In this document: one piece after another, positions 1 to 6,225 of the stretch | Position numbering within the stretch: the first letter of the stretch is position 1 | Layout of the letters: each line of letters opens with the position of its first letter | Origin: an uncultured Bacteroidota bacterium | GTDB lineage: Bacteria > Bacteroidota > Bacteroidia > 2-12-FULL-35-15 | Assembly (NCBI GenBank): GCA_903889605.1 | Contig: CAISYK010001256.1 | Span: 1 to 6,849, forward strand | DNA length: 6,849 nucleotides | Direction of reading: 5' to 3' | Translations under genes and position numbers: made by a program | Notes under the pieces: generated by a model | Database searches by the model: none | Told to the model about the DNA's origin: nothing | Seen by the model: only the letters and a program-made list of their open reading frames with translations

Positions 1-364
1 CAAAAAATGAAGGCTGTATTCTTTCAAAATCTGTTTTGTGAATTTCTACAAAATCAACGACATATTGCTGAGGAATCATCTCACCATTAATTTTTATCCT
101 CTCCCTGAAATCTTTTAAATGAGGTGAGGTATATAGTCCAACTTTGAAACCCGCGCTTTGAAGGATAGATGCAAGCATGTGAGAAGTAGATCCCTTTCCG
201 TTTGTTCCTGCAATATGTATTGATTTGAATTTATTTTCAGGATTGCCGAGGAGGCTGCAAATTGCAATCGTATTATCAAGGCTGTCTTTATATGCAGCAC
301 TGCCAATGCGTTGGAACATCGGAAGCTGTGCGTAAAGATAATCCAGTGTTTGTTGGTAGTTCAT
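1..364 (-). CDS. folC: Bifunctional folylpolyglutamate synthase/dihydrofolate synthase, N-terminal part (runs off left edge)
   Basis: FolC joins glutamate to dihydropteroate and to tetrahydrofolates in the cytoplasm, using ATP; it belongs to the Mur-ligase superfamily. Translating the minus strand from the ATG at 364-362 gives 121 residues with no stop before the window edge, about the first quarter to third of a normal FolC of roughly 400-430 residues. The ATP-binding P-loop is at residues 53-60 (GTNGKGST), preceded by HIA. The conserved YTSPHL follows at 78-83, then ERIKING at 88-94; the visible part ends in the family-typical QPSFF. The N-terminus begins with a short helix containing the Y..A..PMFQRIG pattern usual for Bacteroidota FolC, which supports this start. 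No Shine-Dalgarno sequence is visible. The gene lies downstream of eno on the same strand, but two hairpins between them suggest separate transcription. The frame is intact as far as it can be seen. Confidence 0.94.
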   Translation of the reverse strand, partial: MNYQQTLDYLYAQLPMFQRIGSAAYKDSLDNTIAICSLLGNPENKFKSIHIAGTNGKGSTSHMLASILQSAGFKVGLYTSPHLKDFRERIKINGEMIPQQYVVDFVEIHKTDFERIQPSFF

Positions 365-420
365 TAATGCTCTTAAGACCAATTAAAAAGAAATACTGAG
401 TTTGTCAATATGGTTAAAAA

Positions 421-480
421 TAGCCGCAGATTCACAGAATTACAGGATTATTCCCCTTTCAATCTGTAAATCTGCGGCTA
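421..480. repeat. 60-bp palindrome, REP-like dispersed repeat candidate
   Basis: The outer arms TAGCCGCAGATT (421-432) and AATCTGCGGCTA (469-480) are exact inverted copies. Pairing continues inward to 20 positions per arm (421-440 with 461-480) with only two mismatches, around a 20-nt loop (441-460). It lies between the end of eno and the start of folC, outside both genes. From memory, palindromes of the type GCC(A/G)CAGATT...AATCTG(T/C)GGC are scattered between genes in many Bacteroidota genomes, so I infer a REP-like element. It could also stop transcription or stabilise the eno mRNA 3' end. The palindrome is seen directly; its repeat nature is recollection, not a search result. Confidence 0.6.
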
Positions 481-483
481 GTG

Positions 484-524
484 TAGTTAAAATCAGATGG
501 CTGTTTGGACAGGCACTATCTGAT
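484..524 (-). terminator. Probable intrinsic terminator of eno
   Basis: Read on the minus strand, ATCAGAT (524-518) pairs with ATCTGAT (498-492). Within the loop CTGT (512-509) pairs with ACAG (504-501) around CCAA. The stem is followed at once by TTTTAACT (491-484). The first arm includes part of the eno stop region, so the hairpin forms at the very end of the message. The outer stem is AT-rich and the T-tract short, so strength is uncertain. Confidence 0.5.
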
Positions 525-1811
525 CTTATTAAATTTGAAATCCTTACCCAAAAATCTTGCGGATTCCCCTAATTGTTCTTCAATACGAAGCAGCTGATTG
601 TATTTAGCAACACGGTCGGAGCGGGAAGCCGAACCTGTTTTAATCTGACCGCAATTTAAAGCAACAGCAAGATCTGCAATAGTAGTATCCTCTGTCTCAC
701 CCGAACGGTGACTCATTACAGTAGTATAAGAATTATTTTGAGCCAAATGCACAGCATTAATAGTTTCGGTTAAGGTCCCGATCTGATTTACTTTTACCAA
801 TATCGAGTTGGCAATATTTTTGTCAATTCCTTGCTGTAAACGGGTTACATTGGTTACAAATAAATCATCACCCACCAATTGAATTTTTTTGCCCACTTTA
901 TCGCTAATTAATTTCCAGCCTTTCCAATCGTCTTCAGCCAAACCATCTTCAATAGAGATAATAGGATATTTTTTTGCCCAATTAGCCCAATAATCAACCA
1001 TTTGAGCCGGACTTAATTTATCACCGCTCGATTTTTTGAAATGATACACATTTTCTTTTTCAACATAAAATTCTGATGCAGCCGCATCCAAAGCAATAAA
1101 TATATCCACTCCAGGCTTGTAACCAGCCCTTTCAATGGCAACCAGAACCGATTCAATAGCGGCTTCATTAGATTTCAAATTTGGAGCAAAACCTCCTTCA
1201 TCACCAACATTTGTTGAATATCCGCTGTCTTTCAATACTTTTTTGAGATGATGAAAAACCTCTGTTCCCATACGGATTGCATCAGAAAAATTAGCTGCAC
1301 CTACCGGCATGATCATAAATTCCTGAAAATCTATGCTGTTATCCGCATGTGAACCTCCGTTGATAATGTTCATCATTGGTATCGGCAGCAAATTTGCATT
1401 TACACCGCCTACATAACGATACAAAGGCTGACGGGCTTCTTCGGCAGCCGCTTTTGCGCAAGCTAAAGAAACACCAAGTATAGCATTTGCACCTAAATTG
1501 CCTTTATTATCAGTACCATCAAGAGCAATCATTTTCTGATCAATAATATTCTGATCGAATATATATAATCCATGAAGTTCCTCACGGATAACAGTATTTA
1601 CATTATTTATGGCTTTTAAAACACCTTTGCCCATATAATAACCCTTGTCGTCATCACGTAATTCCACTGCTTCATGAATACCTGTCGATGCTCCAGAAGG
1701 AACAGCAGCACGGCCCATAATGCCTGAATCTGTAATTACATCTACTTCAACTGTTGGATTACCACGTGAATCCAGTATTTGACGAGCTTGAACACTTGCT
1801 ATAAATCCCAT
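516..1811 (-). CDS. eno: Enolase (phosphopyruvate hydratase)
   Basis: Converts 2-phosphoglycerate to phosphoenolpyruvate in glycolysis, and the reverse in gluconeogenesis; cytoplasmic, Mg-dependent, usually a dimer or octamer. The 431-residue length is normal for bacterial enolase. By comparison with E. coli enolase, the N-terminal domain has ARQILDSRGNPT (9-20) and the mobile loop VPSGASTG (37-44). The barrel domain has H155 in GGSHADN and the general acid E205 in GDEGGFAPN. The Mg ligands are D242, E288 (SIEDG) and D315 (VGDD). The catalytic base is K340 (LVKVNQIG); SHRSGETED follows at 367-375 and K391 in IKTG. No key residue is missing. The ATG at 1811-1809 directly precedes GFIASVQARQILDSRGNP, the usual start, and its leader is A/T-rich without a Shine-Dalgarno sequence. 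It is divergent from the SpmAB-like gene and has its own promoter and terminator candidates, so it is probably monocistronic. Confidence 0.98.
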   Translation of the reverse strand: MGFIASVQARQILDSRGNPTVEVDVITDSGIMGRAAVPSGASTGIHEAVELRDDDKGYYMGKGVLKAINNVNTVIREELHGLYIFDQNIIDQKMIALDGTDNKGNLGANAILGVSLACAKAAAEEARQPLYRYVGGVNANLLPIPMMNIINGGSHADNSIDFQEFMIMPVGAANFSDAIRMGTEVFHHLKKVLKDSGYSTNVGDEGGFAPNLKSNEAAIESVLVAIERAGYKPGVDIFIALDAAASEFYVEKENVYHFKKSSGDKLSPAQMVDYWANWAKKYPIISIEDGLAEDDWKGWKLISDKVGKKIQLVGDDLFVTNVTRLQQGIDKNIANSILVKVNQIGTLTETINAVHLAQNNSYTTVMSHRSGETEDTTIADLAVALNCGQIKTGSASRSDRVAKYNQLLRIEEQLGESARFLGKDFKFNKIR

Positions 1812-1846
1812 AATTTATGTTTTATTTTAAGATTATTAATTGGATT

Positions 1847-1854
1847 CAAAAGTA
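1847..1854 (-). promoter_or_regulatory. Candidate -7 box of the eno promoter
   Basis: On the minus strand this reads TACTTTTG, an exact match to the Bacteroidota housekeeping -7 consensus TAnnTTTG. Transcription would start near 1840, giving a leader of about 30 nt before the eno ATG. I find no clear TTTG -33 element at the usual spacing, so the call rests on the -7 box and its position. Confidence 0.4.
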
Positions 1855-1902
1855 TATATAAAACCTAAAGTAATACCGGTTTTTATCAACAATTTATGCA
1901 TT

Positions 1903-1931
1903 TTTGGTTGATATATTTAGTTGTATATTAG
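1903..1931 (+). promoter_or_regulatory. Candidate promoter for the SpmAB-like gene
   Basis: TTTG at 1903-1906 resembles the Bacteroidota -33 element. After a 17-bp spacer comes TATATTAG (1924-1931), which matches five of the six fixed positions of TAnnTTTG. The transcript would begin near 1938, about 43 nt before the ATG at 1981. This argues against translation from the in-frame TTG at 1921. The spacer is slightly short and the region very AT-rich, so a chance match is possible. Confidence 0.3.
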
Positions 1932-1980
1932 CAATTTTAATGATCGTATTTTGTATATTGCCACAATAAATAGCTTTTTT

Positions 1981-3216
1981 ATGATTTTAAATTATATCTG
2001 GATTGCGTTTTTTCTTATTGCTTTTATTGTAGCGCTTTTAAAGCTTATAGTTACAGGTGATACCGAAATTTTTAAAACAATAATTGATGCAACATTTAGT
2101 TCATCAAAAATGGCAGTAATGGACATTTCACTCCCTTTGGCTGGTGTAATGACCTTATGGCTCGGTATTATGAACATCGGAGAAAAAGGGGGGGCTATTA
2201 ATTTTTTATCAAGGATAGTAGGTCCTTTTTTTAATAAACTTTTTCCAGGGATTCCTAAAAATCATCCTGCAAACGGACAAATAATGATGAATTTTTCAGC
2301 CAATATGTTAGGCTTGGGAAATGCAGCAACACCGCTTGGATTGAAGGCTATGGGCAGTATGCAGGAGCTCAACACAAATAAAGAGACAGCATCCAATGCT
2401 CAAATTATGTTTCTTGTTTTAAATACCGGCGGGTTCACTATTATTCCTGTTTCCATTCTTGCACTTCGAGCCATAAACCATGCAGCCAATCCTTCGGATG
2501 TATTTATTCCTATTTTAATTGCCACCTATTGCTCGACATTAATAGGCCTTTTAACAGTTGCTGTGTGGCAAAAAATAAATTTATTTAACCGCATAGTTAT
2601 GTCATGGTTAATAGGAATCAGTGCGATAGTAATTGGAATTGTTTGGTATTTCAGCACATTACAACAGGAGCAAATCGCAGCTTTTTCAAAAGTCGGCGCT
2701 AACGTAATTTTATTTTCAATCATAATAACATTTATCCTTGGTGCTGTACGTAAAAAAGTAAATGTATATAATGCTTTTATTGATGGGGCTAAAACCGGTT
2801 TTGAAACCACCATTAAGATAATTCCATACCTGGTTGCTATGCTTGTAGGTATAGCTGTATTCCGGGCTTCTGGTGCAATGGATTATTTGGTGTCCGGTAT
2901 AGGTTATTTGATCAGCGCAATTGGATTCAATACTGATTTTGTACCGGCTTTACCTGTTGCATTTATGAAACCCTTGAGCGGCAGCGGATCACAGGCGATG
3001 ATGATCAATATGATGACTGTGCATGGGCCCGATTCTTTTGTAGGACGTTTATCCTGTGTGTTTCAAGGCGCTGCAGATACTACATTTTATATTGTAGCAT
3101 TGTACTTTGGTTCAGTTGGTGTAAAAAATACACGTTATGCTGTAACTGCAGGTTTAATAGCCGATTTAGCCGGGGTGATTGCCGCAATTTTTATTTCGTA
3201 TCTGTTTTTTCATTAG
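1981..3216 (+). CDS. Fused SpmA-SpmB / nucleoside-recognition (Gate) domain membrane protein
   Basis: A polytopic inner-membrane protein of 411 residues joining two proteins that are separate in Bacillus, SpmA and SpmB. The SpmA-like half shows a first membrane helix (about 3-22), PFFNKLFPGIP (82-92) and the Gate motif NMLGLGNAATPLGLKAM (108-124). Further helices lie at about 142-165, 174-196, 208-223 and 240-255. The SpmB-like half has GFETTIKIIPYLVAML (273-288), FRASGAM (294-300), PLSGSGSQA (331-339), GAADTTFY (363-370) and YFGSVGVKNTRYA (375-387). In Bacillus these proteins help dehydrate the spore core. In Bacteroidota, which do not sporulate, the role is unknown; the Gate fold suggests transport of a small molecule. 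I chose the ATG at 1981 because MILNYIWIAFFLIAF matches the usual N-terminus, while the 20-residue extension from TTG at 1921 overlaps the promoter. An A5G7 run at 2183-2194 is in frame here. It appears to stand alone as a transcription unit. Confidence 0.9.
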   Translation: MILNYIWIAFFLIAFIVALLKLIVTGDTEIFKTIIDATFSSSKMAVMDISLPLAGVMTLWLGIMNIGEKGGAINFLSRIVGPFFNKLFPGIPKNHPANGQIMMNFSANMLGLGNAATPLGLKAMGSMQELNTNKETASNAQIMFLVLNTGGFTIIPVSILALRAINHAANPSDVFIPILIATYCSTLIGLLTVAVWQKINLFNRIVMSWLIGISAIVIGIVWYFSTLQQEQIAAFSKVGANVILFSIIITFILGAVRKKVNVYNAFIDGAKTGFETTIKIIPYLVAMLVGIAVFRASGAMDYLVSGIGYLISAIGFNTDFVPALPVAFMKPLSGSGSQAMMINMMTVHGPDSFVGRLSCVFQGAADTTFYIVALYFGSVGVKNTRYAVTAGLIADLAGVIAAIFISYLFFH

Positions 3217-3323
3217 GGTAATTGCAAATTAAAAGCTGCTGGTGACTAAAGTTTAGGACTTTGTTTCCATGTTAAACATTAATAAATTATAGTTCTTCAA
3301 AAAAAATTATTAATAATTTCATT

Positions 3324-3419
3324 GGGGCGTTCCCATTTCTTCCAAAAAAGAAATAGGCGGGCATTACACTTCAATCTTTTCTAAAAAGAAAAGGATTTCC
3401 GCTTCAATCCCTAACGCGG
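3324..3419. repeat. Structured intergenic element with two hairpins and a repeated CTTCAATC
   Basis: The element opens with GGGGCGTTCCC (3324-3334), noticeably GC-rich against its surroundings. Hairpin 1 is ATTTCTT/AAGAAAT (3335-3341 with 3348-3354, 6-nt loop), nested between CCC (3332-3334) and GGG (3359-3361), which may also pair. Hairpin 2 is CTTTTC/GAAAAG (3376-3381 with 3388-3393, 6-nt loop TAAAAA). The octamer CTTCAATC occurs at 3369-3376 and again at 3402-3409, and the element ends near CCCTAACGCGG. From memory, blocks of the form GGGGCGTTCCC ... CGGGC ... TTCCGCTTCAATCCCTAACGC are dispersed between genes in Bacteroidota genomes with a variable hairpin in the middle; this would be one copy. 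Function is unknown, and either strand could be the active one. Confidence 0.45.
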
Positions 3420-3487
3420 CATCAGCAATAAGTGAATAATTAATACATACTATTTCTGCTTTATTGAATACATGTTAATGATGAATG

Positions 3488-3511
3488 GTAAAAAATATTA
3501 TACTTTTTTAC
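3488..3511. repeat. Perfect 8-bp inverted repeat with 8-bp spacer
   Basis: GTAAAAAA (3488-3495) and TTTTTTAC (3504-3511) are exact inverted copies around TATTATAC. It could be an operator, or a weak hairpin with its T-tract inside the stem. The arms are mostly A/T runs, so chance is a real alternative. Confidence 0.35.
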
Positions 3512-3576
3512 AATGGTAAATTACAACACTGAAAATTTCATAAAAGCAGATTTGTTCCGGAGGGTTGTTCAGATTA

Positions 3577-3600
3577 ATTGTAAATCAATTTATTTACAAT
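3577..3600. repeat. Perfect 9-bp inverted repeat, operator-like
   Basis: ATTGTAAAT (3577-3585) and ATTTACAAT (3592-3600) are exact inverted copies around CAATTT. The two-half-site layout with half-site centres about 15 bp apart suits a dimeric regulator. It lies about 195 bp upstream of the dehydratase start, far for a simple repressor site of that promoter. The related string TTTACAAT also occurs at 3506-3513 region only as TTTACAATGG, hinting at a recurring half-site. Function is inferred only. Confidence 0.35.
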
Positions 3601-3774
3601 GAAATTAAAATCACCAATAAGACAATTAGTTCAGGAAGAAAACACTCAAAATAATTCAGTGAATCTTAGTGTTCTTTATCACGTATTGGTTAAATTTATT
3701 TTTTTTACTGAACAGTATTAATTTATTTAGATCATGAAAATAAGTTAAAACAATGATAACTGCCGTCATTTTTT

Positions 3775-3782
3775 TATCTTTG
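3775..3782 (+). promoter_or_regulatory. Candidate -7 box of the dehydratase gene
   Basis: TATCTTTG is an exact match to the Bacteroidota -7 consensus TAnnTTTG. It lies only 13 bp before the ATG at 3796, so a start 5-7 bp downstream would leave a leader of about 8 nt or less. No good TTTG -33 element is visible about 20 bp upstream. Either the transcript is nearly leaderless or the match is accidental and the true promoter lies further upstream. Confidence 0.35.
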
Positions 3783-3795
3783 ATCTTTATAAATT

Positions 3796-5673
3796 ATGAA
3801 AACACTCGATTTTCTATTCGTTCGTAATATTCCCCGATGGGTAATTTTTTTCATCGATATGGGTATTTGCTTGTTCTCATTGGTTTTGGCTTACCTGGTA
3901 CGTTTCAACTTTGCCATTCCGCAAATAGCAATAAATGAATTTCCATTAGTTTTCACTATAGTTCTAGGAACAAGAGCCATCAGCTTTTACATTTCAAAAA
4001 CTTATCAAGGCATTGTAAAACACACTGGGGCGAGAGATTCCCAACGCATTTTTATTGTTACAACCGCAGGAAGCATTTTTTATGTGCTTATAAATATAAT
4101 CACCTCTAATTTCATTAATGGAACATTCCCTGTTCCCTTCTCCATAATCATAATTGATTACATGGCTGCTACATTTTTAATGATCAGCCTGCGTGTTATG
4201 TTTAAAGCCATTTACTTTGAACTTATAAATCCTAATAAAGAAAAACGAAGTGTAATTATTTTTGGTGCAGGCGAATCAGGCATTATCACTAAACGTACAC
4301 TTGACCGTGATGCAGGAACAAAATATAAAGTCCTTGCATTTATTGATGACGACAAAAAGAAGCAGGGCAAAATGCTTGAAGGCAGCAGTATTTTCGGACT
4401 TGATAAACTAAACGAATTATTACAGAATAATAATGTTGCCCATCTGATAATTTCGACCCAAAACCTTTTGCCTGCCCGTAAACAGCAGATAGTTGACATT
4501 TGTTTGAATTATACGGCCAAAGTACTGACTGTACCGCCAGTTACAAATTGGATTAATGGTGAGCTGAGCTTCAAGCAGATTAAAAAAGTTCAGATTGAAG
4601 AACTATTAGGCCGCGACCCTATTCTATTAGATAAAGTAAATATACAAAAACAATTATCAGGTAAAATAATTCTTGTAACTGGAGCTGCAGGCAGTATTGG
4701 GAGCGAAATTGTCCGCCAGATAATTCCTTTTCATCCAAAAAAAATTATTTTGGTGGACCAGGCTGAATCACCATTATATGATATGGAACTGGAGCTGTAT
4801 GATAAGTACAACCAACAGCCCTGCGAAGTTGTGATAGGTGATATACGTAATAAAGAACGCATGGAGAATGTGTTTAAAACTTTTAAACCGCAGATTGTTT
4901 TTCACGCAGCAGCCTACAAACATGTGCCGATGATGGAAAACAATCCGTCTGAATCTATTTTAACTAATGTCCTTGGTACAAAAACATTGGCCGATTTATC
5001 AGTTGAATATAAGGTAGAAAAGTTTGTGATGGTATCTACCGACAAGGCAGTTAACCCGACTAACGTGATGGGCGCAAGTAAGCGTATAGCTGAAATTTAC
5101 ACCCAATCACTAAGTAAAGTCTCCGGCACAAAATTTATTACCACACGATTCGGGAATGTTCTTGGTTCCAGCGGTTCCGTTATACCACGGTTTCGCCAGC
5201 AGATTGAAAATGGCGGGCCTGTCACCATCACTCATCCTGATATTACTAGATATTTCATGACTATCCCTGAGGCTTGCCAATTGGTATTGGAAGCAGGAGC
5301 AATGGGTGCAGGCTGTGAAATTTTCATTTTTGACATGGGAGAATCTATTAAGATTGTAGATTTGGCGAAGAAAATGATTAAACTTTCAGGATTAGTTTTA
5401 GATAAAGATATCAGCATTGCTTACACAGGGCTGCGTCCAGGGGAAAAACTTTATGAAGAACTGCTTGCAGACCATGAAAAAACATTACCTACACATCATC
5501 AACAAATAATGACAGCACAAGTAAAAGAGTATAATTTTGATGAAATAACAAATACCATTAATGAATTAATAGCCCTTTTTGATAAACAAGATAATAAATC
5601 GATTGTTAAAAAAATGAAATTATTAGTTCCTGAATTCAAGAGTAATAATTCGGTATATGAAGCTTTGGATTGA
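3796..5673 (+). CDS. Membrane-bound UDP-sugar 4,6-dehydratase (PglF/WbpM/CapD type)
   Basis: By family, it removes water from UDP-GlcNAc to give a UDP-4-keto-6-deoxy sugar, a first step to amino-deoxy sugars of capsule, O-antigen or glycoprotein glycans. The 625 residues are the full usual length. Four membrane helices lie at about 14-36, 49-66, 86-104 and 115-135. A first Rossmann-like domain carries GAGESG (157-162). The catalytic short-chain dehydrogenase domain has the NAD(P) loop TGAAGSIG (295-302), D321 after the second strand, HAAAYKHVPMME (370-381) and STDKAVNP (414-421). The active-site region has methionine (M425) where most relatives have tyrosine, followed by K429; this MxxxK form is normal for large PglF/WbpM-type enzymes. 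RFGNVLGSSGSV (451-462), HPDITRYFMT (480-489) and GLRPGEKLYEEL (545-556) complete the family pattern. The ATG keeps the first helix whole. No glycosyltransferases follow, so it is either isolated or at the edge of a dispersed locus. Exact substrate and product stereochemistry cannot be read from the sequence. Confidence 0.94.
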   Translation: MKTLDFLFVRNIPRWVIFFIDMGICLFSLVLAYLVRFNFAIPQIAINEFPLVFTIVLGTRAISFYISKTYQGIVKHTGARDSQRIFIVTTAGSIFYVLINIITSNFINGTFPVPFSIIIIDYMAATFLMISLRVMFKAIYFELINPNKEKRSVIIFGAGESGIITKRTLDRDAGTKYKVLAFIDDDKKKQGKMLEGSSIFGLDKLNELLQNNNVAHLIISTQNLLPARKQQIVDICLNYTAKVLTVPPVTNWINGELSFKQIKKVQIEELLGRDPILLDKVNIQKQLSGKIILVTGAAGSIGSEIVRQIIPFHPKKIILVDQAESPLYDMELELYDKYNQQPCEVVIGDIRNKERMENVFKTFKPQIVFHAAAYKHVPMMENNPSESILTNVLGTKTLADLSVEYKVEKFVMVSTDKAVNPTNVMGASKRIAEIYTQSLSKVSGTKFITTRFGNVLGSSGSVIPRFRQQIENGGPVTITHPDITRYFMTIPEACQLVLEAGAMGAGCEIFIFDMGESIKIVDLAKKMIKLSGLVLDKDISIAYTGLRPGEKLYEELLADHEKTLPTHHQQIMTAQVKEYNFDEITNTINELIALFDKQDNKSIVKKMKLLVPEFKSNNSVYEALD

Positions 5674-5680
5674 GATGAAG

Positions 5681-5749
5681 TTAACAATAAGTAATTTAAC
5701 AATTAGAAAGCAGGCCGACAGACAAGCCGACAATTTTACATAAGTAATT
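5681..5749. repeat. Cluster of short interleaved direct repeats
   Basis: Three short words are each present twice: TTAACAAT at 5681-5688 and 5696-5703, GCCGACA at 5714-5720 and 5726-5732, and ATAAGTAATT at 5687-5696 and 5740-5749. A near copy TTAACCAATAA follows at 5784-5794. They fill most of the spacer between the dehydratase and the thioesterase gene. This may be debris of local duplication, or binding sites. The AT-rich words could recur by chance; the GCCGACA pair is less easily explained so. Confidence 0.35.
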
Positions 5750-5808
5750 AAACGAACACAGCCTCGTAAATTCATATATATTCTTAACCAATAATTCGCA
5801 AAAAAGAA

Positions 5809-6225
5809 ATGACACCATTCAAAAAAAAGACACAAGTCCAGATTAGATTTAAAGACATTGATATGATGGGTCATGTAAACAACGCCAACTATATTACGTA
5901 TTTTGAATTAGCGCGCATGACATATTTTGATGAGCTTTCGGAAGTAGGCATTAAGATTGATTGGGTAAACGAAGTTGTAATTCTTGCAAAAATTGAAATG
6001 GAATATAAACAGCCTATTTTGCTTGAAGATAAAGTTTTTGTTTATACCTGGGTATCCCGCATGGGGTCAAAAAGCTTTGATATGAGCTGTTCAATTGTTC
6101 GGGTGGTAAATGGTGTTGAAGTTGAATCTGCAAAAGGCCTGGCAGTTATAGTATGCTTTAATTATAAAACAAATGAAAGCATTGCAATTCCAGAAATATG
6201 GAAAGCGAAAATGCTTGAGAAATAG
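5809..6225 (+). CDS. Acyl-CoA thioesterase, 4HBT hotdog family (YbgC/FadM-like)
   Basis: Probably hydrolyses an acyl-CoA thioester in the cytoplasm. The 138 residues match a single hotdog domain. The N-terminal signature runs RFKDIDMMGHVNNANY (13-28) followed by YFELAR (31-36) and YFDEL (39-43), as in 4-hydroxybenzoyl-CoA thioesterase relatives. D18 sits where the catalytic aspartate of that family lies, and H22-N25 form the conserved GHVNNA turn. The central helix and strands follow, including EMEYKQPILLEDKV (63-76). The substrate cannot be told from the sequence; short or medium acyl-CoA is usual. The ATG at 5809 gives the typical short lead of about ten residues before the first strand. 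No -7 box was found in the 135-bp spacer, so it may be read through from the dehydratase gene or use a promoter I do not recognise. The function has no obvious link to either neighbour. Confidence 0.9.
   Translation: MTPFKKKTQVQIRFKDIDMMGHVNNANYITYFELARMTYFDELSEVGIKIDWVNEVVILAKIEMEYKQPILLEDKVFVYTWVSRMGSKSFDMSCSIVRVVNGVEVESAKGLAVIVCFNYKTNESIAIPEIWKAKMLEK

Larger units (their letters stand above)
3217..3795. other. 579-bp region without a convincing gene
   Basis: No reading frame here looks like a known protein. The region holds a structured repeat-like element (about 3324-3419), a perfect 8-bp inverted repeat (3488-3511), a perfect 9-bp inverted repeat (3577-3600) and a short palindrome TACTG-AA-CAGTA (3706-3717). 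A -7 box at 3775-3782 serves the next gene. A weak stem AAAGT/ACTTT (3248-3262) followed by GTTT could end the upstream transcript, but I do not call it. A 40-codon frame at 3599-3721 is discussed under findings. The spacer is much longer than the others in the window and may hold regulatory DNA or a small RNA. Confidence 0.6.

Noticed and set aside
115..306. 63-codon open frame on the minus strand
   Set aside because: It lies in a different frame inside folC, whose own frame shows the GTNGKGST P-loop and other FolC motifs.
403..408. TTGACA on the minus strand upstream of folC as a -35 box
   Set aside because: No good -10 or TAnnTTTG partner at a proper spacing; Bacteroidota promoters do not use this consensus.
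1921..1980. In-frame N-terminal extension of the SpmAB-like protein from TTG at 1921
   Set aside because: The extension does not resemble the family N-terminus, begins with a rare start codon and overlaps the candidate promoter; ATG at 1981 gives the expected MILNYIW start.
3248..3266. Stem AAAGT/ACTTT followed by GTTT as a terminator of the SpmAB-like gene
   Set aside because: A 5-bp AT-rich stem with a short, interrupted T-run is too weak to call.
3551..3582. TTTG plus TAATTGTA at about 20 bp spacing as a promoter
   Set aside because: The -7 part matches TAnnTTTG poorly and overlaps the inverted repeat; no gene follows with confidence.
3217..3795. CRISPR array, tRNA or riboswitch in the long spacer
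   Set aside because: No regularly spaced repeats, no cloverleaf and no riboswitch core that I recognise.
5623..5874. 83-codon open frame on the minus strand spanning the spacer before the thioesterase
   Set aside because: It overlaps both the dehydratase end and the thioesterase start on the other strand and has no recognisable protein features.
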